Shown here one piece after another: positions 46,499-57,569 of a stretch of DNA of 64,000 bases; positions within the stretch are counted from its first letter, which is position 1; each line of letters starts with the position of its first letter. Origin of the DNA: Candidatus Accumulibacter cognatus (GTDB lineage Bacteria > Pseudomonadota > Gammaproteobacteria > Burkholderiales > Rhodocyclaceae); the NCBI GenBank assembly GCA_013414765.1, contig CP058708.1, forward strand, positions 5,105,515 through 5,169,514, given 5' to 3'. The translations under genes and the position numbers were made by a program. The notes under the pieces are model-generated. The model saw only the letters and a list, made by a program, of their open reading frames with translations, ran no database searches and had not been told where the DNA came from.

Positions 46499-46945
46499 AT
46501 GTTTCAAAAAGTCTCGTCGTTCCTGTCAGCCTTCGCCCTCGCCTTGTTCCTGACCGCCTGCGTTGGACCCGGGATGCAGGCGGACCAGCCCATGGAAATC
46601 CGTAACGGTGTGATCGAACAGATCACCCTGGTGCAGTTGCCGAGCAATCACCATATGGGGGTTGGCGCCATTGTCGGCGGCGTGGCCGGCCTCGGGATCG
46701 GCAGCCTGATTGGTGCCGGCAGCGGTCGCGATGTGGCCATGGTGCTCGGTACCATCGGCGGCGCGTTCGTCGGCAACGAAGTCCAGAAAAAGTACGAACA
46801 GCCTGTCCAGGGCCAGCAAATCATTGTCCGGGTGGCCAACGGCGTGCTGATTTCTGTGACACAGCCGAACAATCCGGGCCTTCGCCAGGGTCAGCGGGTG
46901 TATGTTGAAGGCAGCGGCGAGAACGCTCGCGTCATTCCACGCTGA
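46499..46945 (+). CDS. Glycine-zipper outer-membrane lipoprotein (SlyB/PcP-like)
   Basis: A protein of 148 residues with a lipoprotein signal ending in LTAC (acylated Cys at about 21). The middle is a glycine zipper (GVGAIVGGVAGLGIGSLIGA, GTIGGAFVGNEVQ), as in 17-kDa antigen and SlyB-like proteins, followed by a small beta domain (QQIIVRVANGVLISVTQPNN). Likely anchored in the outer membrane. AAGGA lies 10 nt before the ATG. It follows the SPOR gene by 96 bp and may share its envelope function. Confidence 0.88.
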   Translation: MFQKVSSFLSAFALALFLTACVGPGMQADQPMEIRNGVIEQITLVQLPSNHHMGVGAIVGGVAGLGIGSLIGAGSGRDVAMVLGTIGGAFVGNEVQKKYEQPVQGQQIIVRVANGVLISVTQPNNPGLRQGQRVYVEGSGENARVIPR

Positions 46946-47086
46946 ACCTGTCTGACCCTTCATAGTGGCGACGCTGTTGGCTTCTATGCCAAGCTGGGAG
47001 GCCGTCGCCGACGTAGCTACGGTCAGGTGAGAATACCTGCGGAGCAGGCGCAGTCTTTGGCTGCGCTCGCGTTGTGCGAAACCGCT

Positions 47087-47470
47087 CTATTGCAGTGAAT
47101 GCAGACCGATCATGTTGCCTTCGCTGTCTTCGATCAAGGCAATATGGCCATACTGTCCGATCGGCATCTTCGGCTGGATGAGGCGACCACCAGCCTGCAC
47201 GGCACGAGCAGATTCGTCCGAGACATCGTGACAGGAAAAATACACCATCGTACCGCCTTTTCCCGGATTGGCCATGGGGTTCCGGACCAACGCACCGGCT
47301 GCACCCCCTGCACTTTCAATCCAGGAAAAGGCGTACATCTCGCCACCATCTCCGATTTCCGGCAGTGCCATCAGTTCGCGCCCGAAGACGGTCGTATAGA
47401 AGACGCGCGCACGCGCCATGTCGGAAACGTAGATTTCGAACCATCCCACCGGGTTAGCTGGCTTGTCCAT
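47087..47470 (-). CDS. VOC-family (glyoxalase-like) protein
   Basis: A protein of 127 residues opening MDKPANPVGWFEIYVSDMARARVFYTTVFG, the PhnB/glyoxalase-fold pattern, with a C-terminal GHIALIEDSEGNMIGLHS. Two beta-alpha-beta-beta-beta units are expected. VOC proteins bind a metal and act on varied small substrates; the substrate here cannot be predicted. Stands alone between the lipoprotein and ypjD. Confidence 0.88.
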   Translation of the reverse strand: MDKPANPVGWFEIYVSDMARARVFYTTVFGRELMALPEIGDGGEMYAFSWIESAGGAAGALVRNPMANPGKGGTMVYFSCHDVSDESARAVQAGGRLIQPKMPIGQYGHIALIEDSEGNMIGLHSLQ

Positions 47471-47611
47471 GCTCTTGCTCCTCAGGTTTCTCTTGGAAAG
47501 GAATATTCGCGGATACTCTCAGAGCAGCGGTCAGAGACGGTCGCCCGCCTGGCCTTCAACGGCGAAAGAGCCAGCTCTCGCAACTCCTCCGCCATCGCCT
47601 ACGCAACAGAT

Positions 47612-48451
47612 TCATAGTCGACCGAGCAGGACCTCGGCTACAAAGCGGCTGCCGATGTACGCAAGGAACAGTACCATGAATCCTGCCAGAGTCCAGCGCA
47701 GTGCGACACGACCGCGCCAGCCATAAACGCGACGCCCGACCAGCAAGGCAGCAAAGATTCCCCACGAGGCAAAGGCAAACAGAGTCTTGTGATCGAGAAC
47801 CATGGCCTTGCCAAATATCGCTTCGGAAAACATGACCCCGCTGACCAGCGCGGCCGTGAGCAAGCAGAAGGCGACGAGAATCATGCGAAACAACAGCGCT
47901 TCCATGGTCAGAATCGGCGGCAAACTGCTCAGGCTTCTGGTGACCGCCCGTTGGTGCAGCTTACGTTCGGCGAAACCCATGAACACGGCATGCAGTGCGG
48001 ACAGCGTGAATAGACTGTAGGCGAGCATTGCCGTCAGAAAATGAAGTTGAAAGCCCCAGGCATTGGCATTGGCCACCTCACGCAATTGCGGAAACAGCGC
48101 TGGGGCCAGGGCCGCGAGCGCCGCGAGCGGCAGGACCATCGGCTGCAGGCCATCCATGCGTGCGCGAAAACTCTCCAGCCAGTAGATAAGGACCGCCAGC
48201 CAGAGCATCAGGGAGAGCGCAAAACTGAATGAGAAGCGCATGCCACCGGCACTGAACAGGCCTGAGTAAAGGCCAATGCCCTGCGCCACCAAAGCGCCGA
48301 AGATGGCTGCGCGCTCCCAAGGTTGCATCGGCAGGGTAAGCCGCGGCTGCTTGCTTTCGCGCCAGCGCGTCTGCCAGAAATGAATGCCAAGAGCAGCGTA
48401 GAGCAGCGCTGCAAGGACGTGCGGCAGAAGCTGAAGTAGAATGTCTGACAT
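47612..48451 (-). CDS. CcsA/HemX-like cytochrome c assembly-type membrane protein (YpjD)
   Basis: A membrane protein of 279 residues with eight or so transmembrane helices. The WxWG-like region of the CcsA family is represented by NANAWGFQLHFLTAMLAYSL, and conserved histidines (residue about 3 helices in, and VLDHKTLFAFASWG) may bind haem. YpjD-type genes are regularly found divergent from ffh in betaproteobacteria, as here, with only 30 bp between the two start codons. The exact function is unsettled. Confidence 0.88.
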   Translation of the reverse strand: MSDILLQLLPHVLAALLYAALGIHFWQTRWRESKQPRLTLPMQPWERAAIFGALVAQGIGLYSGLFSAGGMRFSFSFALSLMLWLAVLIYWLESFRARMDGLQPMVLPLAALAALAPALFPQLREVANANAWGFQLHFLTAMLAYSLFTLSALHAVFMGFAERKLHQRAVTRSLSSLPPILTMEALLFRMILVAFCLLTAALVSGVMFSEAIFGKAMVLDHKTLFAFASWGIFAALLVGRRVYGWRGRVALRWTLAGFMVLFLAYIGSRFVAEVLLGRL

Positions 48452-48481
48452 TCTTGAAGTCTACACCAAGCTGGAATCCAA

Positions 48482-49837
48482 ATGCTCGACAACCTGACCC
48501 AACGCCTTGCCCGCGTCATGAAGACCTTGCGTGGCGAAGCACGCCTGACCGAATCCAACATTGCCGATGCCTTGCGTGAGGTACGCCTCGCCTTGCTCGA
48601 AGCTGATGTCGCTTTGCCCGCGGTCAAGGCTCTGATCGCCGCCGTTCGGGAAAAGGCGGTTGGCGAGGAAGTGATCGGCTCTCTGAGCCCGGGACAGGCA
48701 CTGGTCGGAGTTGTTCATCGCGAACTTACCCAGCTCATGGGCGAGGCTCATAAAGGGCTGAATCTGGCCACGCAGCCACCTGCAATCGTTCTGATGGCCG
48801 GCCTGCAGGGTTCCGGCAAGACCACCACGGTCGGCAAACTCGCCAGGATGTTGCGCGAGACGCAAAGAAAAAAGGTGCTCGTGGTTTCCTGCGACGTCTA
48901 CCGCCCGGCGGCAATCGAACAGTTGAAAACGGTTGCGTCACAGGCGGGTGCCGATTTCTTTCCTTCGGCGACGACCGACCAGCCGGTCGATATCGCACGC
49001 CAGGCGGTCGACTGGGCAAAGCGGCACTACCACGATGTCCTGCTCGTGGATACCGCAGGTCGGCTGGCAATCGACGAGGCGATGATGAAGGAAATTGCCG
49101 ATATTTACGCCGCCATAAGGCCCATCGAGACTCTTTTCGTGGTCGATGCGATGCTCGGTCAGGATGCCATCCATACCGCGCGAGCGTTCAGCGATGCACT
49201 ACCGCTGACTGGCGTCATCCTCACCAAGCTCGATGGCGACGCGCGTGGGGGTGCCGCTCTTTCGGTTCGGCACGTCACCGGCCAACCGATCAAGTTTGCC
49301 GGGATCGGCGAAAAATTGACGGGCCTCGAAGCCTTTCACCCGGAGCGGATGGCGTCGCGAATCCTCGGTATGGGCGACGTGCTATCGCTGATCGAGGATG
49401 CGCAGAAGGGCATCGACGAAGAAAAGGCGCTTGAGTTCGCGAAGAAGCTGAAATCGGGCAAGGGCTTTGATCTCAATGACTTCAAAGACCAGATCGGCCA
49501 GATGCGCAAGATGGGAGGTCTGTCTTCGATGATCGAGAAGCTGCCGGCGCAATTCTCACAGGGAGCCGGTCAGCTACCCGCAGGCAGCGAGGAAAAGGCG
49601 GTCGCAAGGATCGAAGGCATTATCAATTCGATGACTCCCGCCGAGCGCAGCCGACCCGAGTTGCTCAAGGCTACGCGCAAGCGCCGCATTGCCATGGGTG
49701 CCGGAGTTCAGGTGCAGGAGGTCAACCGTCTGCTCAAACAATTCGAACAGGCACAGAAAATGATGAAGCAGTTCTCCAGAGGGGGCATGGCGCAGTTGAT
49801 GCGTGGTATCAAGGGGATGCTGCCGGGGATGCGATGA
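48482..49837 (+). CDS. ffh: Signal recognition particle protein Ffh
   Basis: A protein of 451 residues: N-domain helices, GTPase G-domain (GLQGSGKTTTVGKLA near residue 105, DTAGRLAIDEAMM, TKLDGDARGGAALS) and a Met-rich M-domain (GKGFDLNDFKDQIGQMRKMGG... to LMRGIKGMLPGM). It targets nascent inner-membrane proteins to the translocon with 4.5S RNA. ATG 48482 is divergent from ypjD across 30 bp, so their promoters overlap each other's 5' ends. Confidence 0.97.
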   Translation: MLDNLTQRLARVMKTLRGEARLTESNIADALREVRLALLEADVALPAVKALIAAVREKAVGEEVIGSLSPGQALVGVVHRELTQLMGEAHKGLNLATQPPAIVLMAGLQGSGKTTTVGKLARMLRETQRKKVLVVSCDVYRPAAIEQLKTVASQAGADFFPSATTDQPVDIARQAVDWAKRHYHDVLLVDTAGRLAIDEAMMKEIADIYAAIRPIETLFVVDAMLGQDAIHTARAFSDALPLTGVILTKLDGDARGGAALSVRHVTGQPIKFAGIGEKLTGLEAFHPERMASRILGMGDVLSLIEDAQKGIDEEKALEFAKKLKSGKGFDLNDFKDQIGQMRKMGGLSSMIEKLPAQFSQGAGQLPAGSEEKAVARIEGIINSMTPAERSRPELLKATRKRRIAMGAGVQVQEVNRLLKQFEQAQKMMKQFSRGGMAQLMRGIKGMLPGMR

Positions 49838-49864
49838 TGCCGCGTACCGGTTGGTTCCGCCCGG

Positions 49865-50467
49865 TCAACGCAGTGCCAGCTTGCTCTTCGTATAGGACCA
49901 TTGATTCTGCCAGGCCATGCGTACCATGTTCGGGTATGCGGGCTGGCCAAGGCTGCCATTGTAACGGCCCAGCGCGCGGTAGAGGTCGCCACGCTCGATG
50001 TCGAGATAGTGGCGAAGGATGGTGCAGCCGTAACGAAGATTGGTGCGCAAATGAAAGAGGTTGTCATCGCTGGTTCCGACGAGCTTGATCCAGAATGGCA
50101 TTACCTGCATAAAGCCCCGCGCGCCGGCGCTTGATACCGCATATTTCTTGAAACCGCTTTCGACCTGGATCAGACCCAGCACCAGTTGAGGATCAAGGCC
50201 TGCACGCATCGCCTCGTAGTGCACCGAGCGCAGGAATTCGAAACGGGCTTCACGGTCAGGAATGCGCTTCTCAAGCCGGCGTGACATCTCGGTCAGCCAG
50301 TCGATCGCCTCCATCGCATCCTGAAACGAGCTCCTTGGTGGCGCCCGATCCGAAACCGTTCTAGACAGAGCCGACTGCACACTCGCCGAAAGGGGTTCAT
50401 ACTTCTGCGCGCCGGCGTGTACCGCCATTGGCAACAGGAGCACGAACAGTACCGTTATGCAGCGCAC
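49865..50467 (-). CDS. Lytic transglycosylase (SLT-type)
   Basis: A protein of 200 residues with a signal peptide ([18 protein letters not shown]). The SLT domain is complete: [30 protein letters not shown] with the catalytic Glu, and the [16 protein letters not shown] motif. It cleaves the peptidoglycan glycan strand to 1,6-anhydromuramic acid products. The start overlaps the end of proS by 13 nt on the same strand. Confidence 0.93.
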   Translation of the reverse strand: MRCITVLFVLLLPMAVHAGAQKYEPLSASVQSALSRTVSDRAPPRSSFQDAMEAIDWLTEMSRRLEKRIPDREARFEFLRSVHYEAMRAGLDPQLVLGLIQVESGFKKYAVSSAGARGFMQVMPFWIKLVGTSDDNLFHLRTNLRYGCTILRHYLDIERGDLYRALGRYNGSLGQPAYPNMVRMAWQNQWSYTKSKLALR

Positions 50468-52179
50468 AGACGGTTCTTCAGGAACTGGCAGATCTCGGTC
50501 ATCGGCAGAATCTGTGATTCGGCGTCGACCCGGCCCTTGTATTCAAACTTTCCTGCCGCAAGTCCGCGTTCACTGACCACCACACGGTGCGGGATGCCGA
50601 CCAGCTCCATTTCGGCGAACATCACACCCGGACGCTCGTTGCGGTCGTCAAGCAGAACGTCGATACCGGCGTGCATCAGTTCGGCGTACAAGGCATCGGC
50701 TGCTGCCCGTACCGTATCGCTCTTGGCGTAAGCCATGGGAACGATGCACACCTGGAACGGCGCGATCGCCGCCGGGAGGATGATGCCGCGTTGATCATGC
50801 CCCTGTTCGATGGCCGCACCAACGACGCGGGTCACGCCAATGCCGTAACAACCCATTTCCATGACCTGGCCCTGACCACTTTCGTCGAGAAAGCTGCATT
50901 TGAGTGCCTCGGCGTACTTGCTGCGCAACTGGAAGATATGCCCCACTTCAATGCCACGACACAATTCGAGCGTACCCCGGCCATCCGGCGACCGGTCGCC
51001 GGCGACGACATTCCGGAAATCGTCAACCAGCGTCGGCTCGTCCAGATCGCGAACGAAGTTGACGCCGACAAGATGGAAACCCTTCGCATTGGCGCCGCAA
51101 ACGAAGTCGCTCATCACCGCCACACTGCGATCGGCGAATACCGGTATGTTGGCAATACCGACAGGACCAATGTAGCCAGGCGGACTGCCGAGCACTGCGG
51201 CAATCTCGTCTTCGCGCGCGAAACGGAACTCGCCGATGGTCTTCTGGGCCTTGAGTTCGTTCAACTGGTGGTCACCGCGCAGTAGGATCAGCGCCAACCG
51301 CGCTGATCCTGCTGCCGCGTCATTCAACATGATGGCGATGGCCTTGACCGTCCTGGTCACCGGAATGTCGAGGAATGCGGCGACATCCTCGCAACGGATA
51401 CGGTCTGGTGTAGCAACCCTCTGCAGGTCGACAGTTGCTGCGGATCGCCCATCCGGCGGAGCCAGGGCCTCGGCCAGCTCGACGTTGGCAGCAAAATCCG
51501 AATCCGGACAATACGCCAGTGCGTCCTCGCCGGAATCCGCCAGAACGTGAAACTCATGCGATCCGGTGCCGCCGATCGAACCAGTGTCGGCGGCAACGGC
51601 ACGAAACTTCAGTCCGAGACGAGTGAATATCCGCGTATAGGTGTCGAATATGTTTCGGTATTCGCGCTGCAGGTCATCGAAGCTGCTATGGAACGAGTAT
51701 CCGTCCTTCATCAGAAATTCGCGACCGCGCATGATCCCGAAACGCGGCCGGATTTCGTCGCGAAACTTGATTTGTATCTGGTAGAAGTGCACGGGCAACT
51801 GGCGATAGCTCTTCACCTCTCTGCGCACGACATCGGTGATTACCTCTTCGTGCGTTGGACCAATGACGAAATCGCGCTGGTGCCGATCCTTGCAGCGCAG
51901 CAGTTCAGGGCCATATTTCTCCCAGCGCCCGGATTCCTGCCACAGTTCCGCTGGCTGCACTGCCGGCATCGACAGCTCGATTGCCCCCGCGTCATTCATC
52001 TCCTCGCGAATGATCTTCTCGACCTTGCGCAGCACGCGCAACCCGATCGGCATCCAGGTATAGATCCCAGCCGCCAGCCGTTTGATCATCCCGGCGCGCA
52101 GCATCAGCTGGTGGCTGATGACTTCGGCGTCAGAGGGGGCTTCTTTGAGCGTGGACAGAAAAAACCGTGTAGTACGCAT
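50455..52179 (-). CDS. proS: Proline--tRNA ligase
   Basis: A class II synthetase of 574 residues, the bacterial form with an inserted editing domain (about 220-400, with [15 protein letters not shown]). Motif 2 ([25 protein letters not shown]) and motif 3 ([17 protein letters not shown]) are intact, and an anticodon-binding domain ends the protein. Divergent from the xseB operon, with 154 bp between the start codons. Confidence 0.97.
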   Translation of the reverse strand: MRTTRFFLSTLKEAPSDAEVISHQLMLRAGMIKRLAAGIYTWMPIGLRVLRKVEKIIREEMNDAGAIELSMPAVQPAELWQESGRWEKYGPELLRCKDRHQRDFVIGPTHEEVITDVVRREVKSYRQLPVHFYQIQIKFRDEIRPRFGIMRGREFLMKDGYSFHSSFDDLQREYRNIFDTYTRIFTRLGLKFRAVAADTGSIGGTGSHEFHVLADSGEDALAYCPDSDFAANVELAEALAPPDGRSAATVDLQRVATPDRIRCEDVAAFLDIPVTRTVKAIAIMLNDAAAGSARLALILLRGDHQLNELKAQKTIGEFRFAREDEIAAVLGSPPGYIGPVGIANIPVFADRSVAVMSDFVCGANAKGFHLVGVNFVRDLDEPTLVDDFRNVVAGDRSPDGRGTLELCRGIEVGHIFQLRSKYAEALKCSFLDESGQGQVMEMGCYGIGVTRVVGAAIEQGHDQRGIILPAAIAPFQVCIVPMAYAKSDTVRAAADALYAELMHAGIDVLLDDRNERPGVMFAEMELVGIPHRVVVSERGLAAGKFEYKGRVDAESQILPMTEICQFLKNRLCAA

Positions 52180-52333
52180 TGGAATTGGTTTGGCAGGGAT
52201 AAAGCTGCAATTTTACTCGACAGATGACAAAATCGCGTTGTCAATCATTCACGGGAAGCATGGAGGCATCGTTTTCATTTGACCAGAAGCCCACTAATAG
52301 GCTATTTTCGCCAGTTTGAGCCGAGCGTTTCCG

Positions 52334-52621
52334 ATGCCACAACCAAATTCCGGGCACCCTGCAGACAATGCCACCTCCGGCAAGGTGGGCGCAGCTGTTG
52401 GTGAACTGAAATTCGAAGCAGCACTCGCCGAACTCGAACAGATCGTTCAGAATATGGAGGGAGGCCGCCTGCCGCTCGAAGAATCGCTGGCTGCATATCG
52501 ACGCGGTAGTGAGCTGCTCCAGCACTGCCAGCAACAACTCAGCGATGCCGAACGCCAGATCCAGATTCTCGAGAATGGCACGCTGCGCGATTTCAAATCG
52601 GAAGGCGGAGAGGCGCGATGA
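52334..52621 (+). CDS. xseB: Exodeoxyribonuclease VII small subunit
   Basis: A protein of 95 residues with the XseB helical core (LKFEAALAELEQIVQNMEGGRLPLEESLAAYRRGSELLQHC). It complexes with the large subunit XseA, encoded elsewhere. ATG 52334 is preferred; a TTG at 52316 is in frame. The stop overlaps ispA by 4 nt, the standard xseB-ispA-dxs layout. Confidence 0.95.
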   Translation: MPQPNSGHPADNATSGKVGAAVGELKFEAALAELEQIVQNMEGGRLPLEESLAAYRRGSELLQHCQQQLSDAERQIQILENGTLRDFKSEGGEAR

Positions 52622-53541
52622 GCACACTTTCCTTACAGCCTGCCAATCCCCACCGGCTGTCCTTTCCGGACTGGATGTTCAGTGTCCAGGATCGACTGGA
52701 AGCAACGCTTGCCCACTGCATGCCACCCAGCGAGGCCATTCCAGGCCGTTTGCACCAAGCCATGCGCTACGCTACCCTGAATGGCGGCAAGCGGGTGCGC
52801 CCATTGCTGGTGTTCGCTGCCGGCGAATTGACCGACGCTGCGACAGAGCAATTGGCAATCGCCGCCTGCGCCGTCGAGCTGATCCATAGCTACTCGCTGG
52901 TGCATGACGACCTGCCGTGCATGGACGATGACGTGCTGCGGCGCGGCCGACCGACCTGCCATGTCGAGTACGACCAGGCAACCGCTCTGCTGGTTGGCGA
53001 CAGCCTGCAGTCACTAGCTTTCGAACTGTTGGCGCGCGAGGATTTTGGTGACCCCCGTCGGCAACTGGAAATGCTGCACCTGCTGGCGCGCGCCAGCGGT
53101 TCCTGTGGCATGGCTGGCGGGCAATCGATCGACCTCGAGGCAGTCGGCAAGCGACTCAATCAACCCGAACTCGAATTGATGCATGCGCTCAAGACGGGTG
53201 CCCTGATTCGTGCCGCCGTGCTGCTCGGTGGACTGTGCGGCAAGGCACTGACGGTTGCTGAACGTGTTTCGCTGGATCGCTTTGCCAAGCGCGCCGGCTT
53301 GCTGTTCCAGGTCGTCGACGACATCCTCGACTGCACGGCCAGCACGGCGACGCTGGGCAAGACGGCGGGCAAGGATGCAGCCGCCGAAAAACCAACATAT
53401 GTCACCCTGCTGGGACTCGACCGCGCACGTAAATTTTCTGCCGATCTCAGGGAACAGGCAATCGAAACCCTTGTCATTTTCGATGTGCGCGCTCGGCGGC
53501 TGGTTGAACTGACCGATTTCATCACTCAGCGCAAGTTCTAA
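52618..53541 (+). CDS. ispA: Farnesyl diphosphate synthase
   Basis: A prenyltransferase of 307 residues. The first aspartate-rich motif is DDLPCMDDDVLRRGRPT and the second is VVDDILDCTAS. It condenses IPP with DMAPP and GPP to give FPP for quinones and cell-wall carriers. Coupled to xseB (ATGA) and followed by dxs after 43 bp. Confidence 0.96.
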   Translation: MSTLSLQPANPHRLSFPDWMFSVQDRLEATLAHCMPPSEAIPGRLHQAMRYATLNGGKRVRPLLVFAAGELTDAATEQLAIAACAVELIHSYSLVHDDLPCMDDDVLRRGRPTCHVEYDQATALLVGDSLQSLAFELLAREDFGDPRRQLEMLHLLARASGSCGMAGGQSIDLEAVGKRLNQPELELMHALKTGALIRAAVLLGGLCGKALTVAERVSLDRFAKRAGLLFQVVDDILDCTASTATLGKTAGKDAAAEKPTYVTLLGLDRARKFSADLREQAIETLVIFDVRARRLVELTDFITQRKF

Positions 53542-53584
53542 GACCCACTTCTGGCCGCCACCGCGCGCTTCAGCAGGATGACCC

Positions 53585-55498
53585 ATGACTCGTTACCCTC
53601 TACTCGACACCATCTGCGATCCTGCACAGGTGCGCAAACTTGAGCGCAAGCAACTGCCGCAACTCGCCAACGAGTTGCGCAGCTTCCTAGTGGAATCGGT
53701 AGCCAAGACCGGCGGGCATCTTTCTTCGAACCTCGGCACGGTCGAACTCACGGTCGCCCTGCACCATGTTTTCGACACCCCGCACGATCGCCTGGTGTGG
53801 GACGTTGGTCACCAGACTTACCCGCACAAGGTGCTCACCGGTCGGCGCACCGGCATGGCCAGGCTGCGGATGCACGGCGGCATTTCGGGTTTTCCGAAGC
53901 GCAGCGAAAGCAGATACGACACTTTCGGCGTCGGTCATTCATCCACCTCGATCTCGGCTGCGCTCGGCATGGCGCTGGCCGCCAAGATCAAGGGCGAGCC
54001 GCGCAAGGTCGTGGCGATCATCGGTGATGGTGCAATGTCCGCCGGCCAGGCTTTTGAAGCATTGAACAATGCCGGCGTGGCGGACGCCGACATGCTCGTC
54101 GTGCTCAACGATAACGACATGTCGATATCACCTGCGGTGGGTGCCCTCAACCGCTACCTGGCGCGGCTCTTCTCCGGGGGCAGCTTCAATGCCGCGCGCA
54201 AGGCAGGCGAGAAGATTCTCGACTTTTCGCCCTCGCTGCGGGAATTCGCCAAACGCGCCGAGGAGCACGTCAAGGGCATGCTGACTCCTGGGACCCTGTT
54301 CGAGGAAATGGGATTCAACTATATTGGCCCGATCGACGGCCACGACCTTGAATCGCTGGTCCCTACCCTGCAGAACCTGAAAAATCTGAAGGGACCGCAG
54401 TTCCTGCATGTGATCACCAAGAAGGGGCAGGGTTACAAGCTGGCAGAGGTTGACCCGATTCTCTACCACGGGGTCTCGAAGTTTCAGCCCGAGGTCGGCA
54501 TCGCCGGCAGTCCGAGCGGGGCCAAGCCCAGTTACACACAGATTTTTGGCGACTGGCTCTGCGACATGGCGGCGGCTGACCCGAAACTCGTCGGCATCAC
54601 CCCTGCCATGCGCGAAGGATCCGGCCTGCTGCGCTTCAGCCAACGCTACCCGGATCGCTATTATGATGTTGGGATTGCCGAGCAGCATGCCGTCACCTTT
54701 GCTGCCGGCCTGGCTTGCGAGGGGTTGCGGCCGGTACTGGCGATCTACTCGACCTTCCTGCAGCGCGGCTACGATCAACTGGTACATGATGTGGCGCTAC
54801 AGAATCTACCGGTGGTCTTCGCACTTGACCGCGGCGGCCTGGTCGGCGCCGATGGCCCCACCCACCATGGCGCTTTCGACCTCTCGTTCCTGAGCTGTAT
54901 TCCCAATATGGTGGTGATGACTCCGTCCGACGAGAACGAGTGTCGCAAGATGCTGACCACCGCCTACCGCCTCGACGGTCCCAGTGCAGTTCGCTACCCG
55001 CGCGGCAGCGGTACCGGCGTGGCCATCGACCAGGAACTCGTCGGACTACCGGTGGGCAAGGGCGAAATCCGCCGTCGCGGTAGCGGAGTTGCGCTGCTCG
55101 CCTTTGGCAGCATGCTGACGCCGGCTCTCGCTGCCGCCGAAGAGCTCGATGCCAGCGTCGCCAACATGCGCTTTGTCAAACCGATCGACCGCGAGCTGAT
55201 CATTGCGCTGGCTGCGGAACATTCTCTGCTGGTCAGCGTCGAAGAGAATGCCGTGATTGGTGGTGCAGGCACCGAGGTCGAACGGGTCCTCGAAGACATC
55301 GCCAGTTCGGCTCGCCTGTTGAGGCTGGGAATCCCCGACCATTTCATCGAACACGGAGATCAAGCACTGCTGCTGACCGAAATCGGACTGGACCGCGAAG
55401 GAATTGTCCGTGCAGTACGCGCACGCCAAAACAGCAGCGTGGCGGATTCGGGCGAATCGATGCCGCCACCCAAAAATAACTACCTGGAGCAGCAATGA
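53585..55498 (+). CDS. dxs: 1-deoxy-D-xylulose-5-phosphate synthase
   Basis: A TPP enzyme of 637 residues with the TPP-binding motif [26 protein letters not shown], and a transketolase-type central domain with [15 protein letters not shown]. It makes DXP from pyruvate and glyceraldehyde 3-phosphate, the first and often flux-controlling MEP step. The stop overlaps folE2 by 4 nt (ATGA). Confidence 0.97.
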   Translation: MTRYPLLDTICDPAQVRKLERKQLPQLANELRSFLVESVAKTGGHLSSNLGTVELTVALHHVFDTPHDRLVWDVGHQTYPHKVLTGRRTGMARLRMHGGISGFPKRSESRYDTFGVGHSSTSISAALGMALAAKIKGEPRKVVAIIGDGAMSAGQAFEALNNAGVADADMLVVLNDNDMSISPAVGALNRYLARLFSGGSFNAARKAGEKILDFSPSLREFAKRAEEHVKGMLTPGTLFEEMGFNYIGPIDGHDLESLVPTLQNLKNLKGPQFLHVITKKGQGYKLAEVDPILYHGVSKFQPEVGIAGSPSGAKPSYTQIFGDWLCDMAAADPKLVGITPAMREGSGLLRFSQRYPDRYYDVGIAEQHAVTFAAGLACEGLRPVLAIYSTFLQRGYDQLVHDVALQNLPVVFALDRGGLVGADGPTHHGAFDLSFLSCIPNMVVMTPSDENECRKMLTTAYRLDGPSAVRYPRGSGTGVAIDQELVGLPVGKGEIRRRGSGVALLAFGSMLTPALAAAEELDASVANMRFVKPIDRELIIALAAEHSLLVSVEENAVIGGAGTEVERVLEDIASSARLLRLGIPDHFIEHGDQALLLTEIGLDREGIVRAVRARQNSSVADSGESMPPPKNNYLEQQ

Positions 55499-56322
55499 AC
55501 GCACCCGAAACCTCGCGCAGCCCTGCCGTCATGGTCGACGTCCAGGGCTCGACAGATACACGACAGATCGCTATCAACAAAGTGGGAATCAAGGCCATCC
55601 GTCACCCGGTCAAGGTACTCGACAAATCTGGCGGCATCCAGCATACGATCGCCATCTTCAACATGTATGTCGGCCTGCCGCACAACTTCAAGGGCACCCA
55701 CATGTCACGTTTCGTGGAAATTCTCAACAGCCACGAACGTGAAATTTCGGTCGAGAATTTCCCGGCCATGCTGCGTGAAATGGTCAACCGGCTGGAAGCC
55801 GAAACCGGTCATATCGAAATGAGCTTTCCGTACTTCATCAACAAGACGGCGCCGGTATCCGAAGTACAGAGCCTGATGGATTACGACGTGACGCTGATTG
55901 GCGAGATCTGCCACGGCCGCATCGAGTCTACTATCAAGGTCACTGTTCCCGTTGCCAGCCTCTGCCCGTGTTCAAAACAGATTTCCGAGCGAGGCGCTCA
56001 CAACCAGCGCTCCCATGTCACCGTCACCGTCCGGATCAACGATCATCTGTGGATCGAAGAACTGGTTCGCTTCGTCGAAGCGGAGGCCTCCTGTGATCTG
56101 TATGGCCTTCTCAAACGCCCTGACGAAAAATACGTCACCGAGCGAGCCTACGACAATCCGAAGTTCGTCGAAGATATGGTGCGCGATGTGGCGGCACGTC
56201 TCAATGCCGAGCGACGTATCGATGCCTACGTGATCGAGTCCGAAAACTTCGAATCAATCCACAATCACTCGGCTTATGCGCTGATCGGAAACGACAAGCG
56301 GACTCCTCCGGCTCCCGCTTGA
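55495..56322 (+). CDS. folE2: GTP cyclohydrolase FolE2 (type IB)
   Basis: A protein of 275 residues with the FolE2 signature ([40 protein letters not shown] with the catalytic Cys, and the metal-binding Cys/His/Glu set). It opens the tetrahydrofolate/7-deazapurine route from GTP and, unlike FolE, does not need zinc specifically. Last gene of the xseB-ispA-dxs-folE2 run; a strong hairpin follows. Confidence 0.95.
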   Translation: MNAPETSRSPAVMVDVQGSTDTRQIAINKVGIKAIRHPVKVLDKSGGIQHTIAIFNMYVGLPHNFKGTHMSRFVEILNSHEREISVENFPAMLREMVNRLEAETGHIEMSFPYFINKTAPVSEVQSLMDYDVTLIGEICHGRIESTIKVTVPVASLCPCSKQISERGAHNQRSHVTVTVRINDHLWIEELVRFVEAEASCDLYGLLKRPDEKYVTERAYDNPKFVEDMVRDVAARLNAERRIDAYVIESENFESIHNHSAYALIGNDKRTPPAPA

Positions 56323-56333
56323 GGCTGTCCCCG

Positions 56334-56371
56334 AAAATCGCGACCAAGTTTCTCCCGACTTGGTCGCGTTT
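56334..56371. terminator. Bidirectional rho-independent terminator
   Basis: CGCGACCAAG (56339-56348) and CTTGGTCGCG (56359-56368) form a perfect 10-bp stem with a 10-nt loop, flanked by AAAA (56334-56337) and TTT (56369-56371). It lies between the convergent folE2 and rplS genes and can serve both. Confidence 0.85.
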
Positions 56372-56389
56372 CAGCCGAATGGTCGGGGT

Positions 56390-56755
56390 TCAGCGCTGCC
56401 GACGGACCAGTTTTTCCTTGATCCGCGCCGACTTGCCTGAACGCTCGCGCAGATAGTAGAGCTTGGCACGCCGTACGTCACCGCGACGTTTCACTTCAAT
56501 CGCCGCTACCAGCGGCGAATAGGTCTGAAAGGTACGTTCGACACCCTCGCCGGACGAGACCTTGCGGACGATGAAACTGGAATTGAGGCCGCGGTTGCGC
56601 TTGGCGATCACCACGCCTTCGTAAGCCTGCAGGCGCTCGCGAGCCCCTTCCTTCACCTTCACCTGGACGACGACTGTGTCGCCTGGTGCAAACGGCGGTA
56701 TGACCTTGCCCAGACGGGCGATTTCTTCCTGCTCAAGTTGCTCGATCAGATTCAT
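56390..56755 (-). CDS. rplS: 50S ribosomal protein L19
   Basis: A protein of 121 residues ([48 protein letters not shown]-type and [20 protein letters not shown] blocks). It lies at the 30S-50S interface. ATG 56755 has GGAG 8 nt upstream. The last gene of the rpsP-rimM-trmD-rplS operon. Confidence 0.97.
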   Translation of the reverse strand: MNLIEQLEQEEIARLGKVIPPFAPGDTVVVQVKVKEGARERLQAYEGVVIAKRNRGLNSSFIVRKVSSGEGVERTFQTYSPLVAAIEVKRRGDVRRAKLYYLRERSGKSARIKEKLVRRQR

Positions 56756-56777
56756 TGTTGAACTCCATGCCAGCAAA

Positions 56778-57569
56778 TTACTTATTGTCCTGACCGCATT
56801 GCTCCTGAAACTTCACCAGGAGTTGCGTTTCCGATTTTGACAACGTGCGCCCCGCCAACAACTCGGGACGTCGCTGCCACGTCCGACCCAGCGCCTGTTG
56901 TAGGCGCCATCGTCGTATTTCCTCGTGGTGCCCAGAGAGCAGCACCTCCGGCACCCGCAGCCCGGCGTATTCCTCCGGCCGCGTATAGTGCGGGCAATCC
57001 AGCAAGCCCTCCACAAACGAATCCTGTTGTGCCGACTCGGCGTCGTTCAGTACCCCCGGCAACTGCCTGACGACTGCGTCCAGCAGCACCATCGCCGGGA
57101 TTTCACCCCCCGAGAGGACGAAATCTCCGATGGAAATTTCCTCGTCAACACAGCGCGCGATGACCCGTTCGTCAATTCCTTCATAGCGCCCGCAAACCAA
57201 CAGCAGTCCTTCACCGGCCTGTGCCATTCGCAGCACCCGCGCATGAGTCAACAGCGCGCCCTGCGGCGACAGGCAGATGACGCGGCTGGCAGGCACACCC
57301 AGCACCTGCTGCCGCGCACGTGCCGCCTCGATGGCCGCTTCCATGGGCGCTGGCATCATTACCATCCCCGGTCCGCCACCATACGGACGATCATCAACGC
57401 TACGGTGCCGGTCGCAAGTGAAATCACGCGGATTCCACAAGCCCAGGCTCCAGCGCCCGGTTTCCAGCGCCCTGCGCGTCACCCCTGACTGCGTGAGCAC
57501 GGCAAACATTTCGGGAAACAAGGTCACGACATCAACAATCAACGACCTCACCTCTGATGGAATCACCAA
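56778..57569 (-). CDS. trmD: tRNA (guanine-N1)-methyltransferase
   Basis: A SPOUT methyltransferase of 263 residues; the knot motifs [20 protein letters not shown] and [21 protein letters not shown] are intact. It methylates G37 of tRNAs to prevent frameshifting. The start ATG 57569 overlaps the rimM stop by 7 nt; a few N-terminal residues ([10 protein letters not shown]) are longer than usual. Confidence 0.96.
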   Translation of the reverse strand: MVIPSEVRSLIVDVVTLFPEMFAVLTQSGVTRRALETGRWSLGLWNPRDFTCDRHRSVDDRPYGGGPGMVMMPAPMEAAIEAARARQQVLGVPASRVICLSPQGALLTHARVLRMAQAGEGLLLVCGRYEGIDERVIARCVDEEISIGDFVLSGGEIPAMVLLDAVVRQLPGVLNDAESAQQDSFVEGLLDCPHYTRPEEYAGLRVPEVLLSGHHEEIRRWRLQQALGRTWQRRPELLAGRTLSKSETQLLVKFQEQCGQDNK

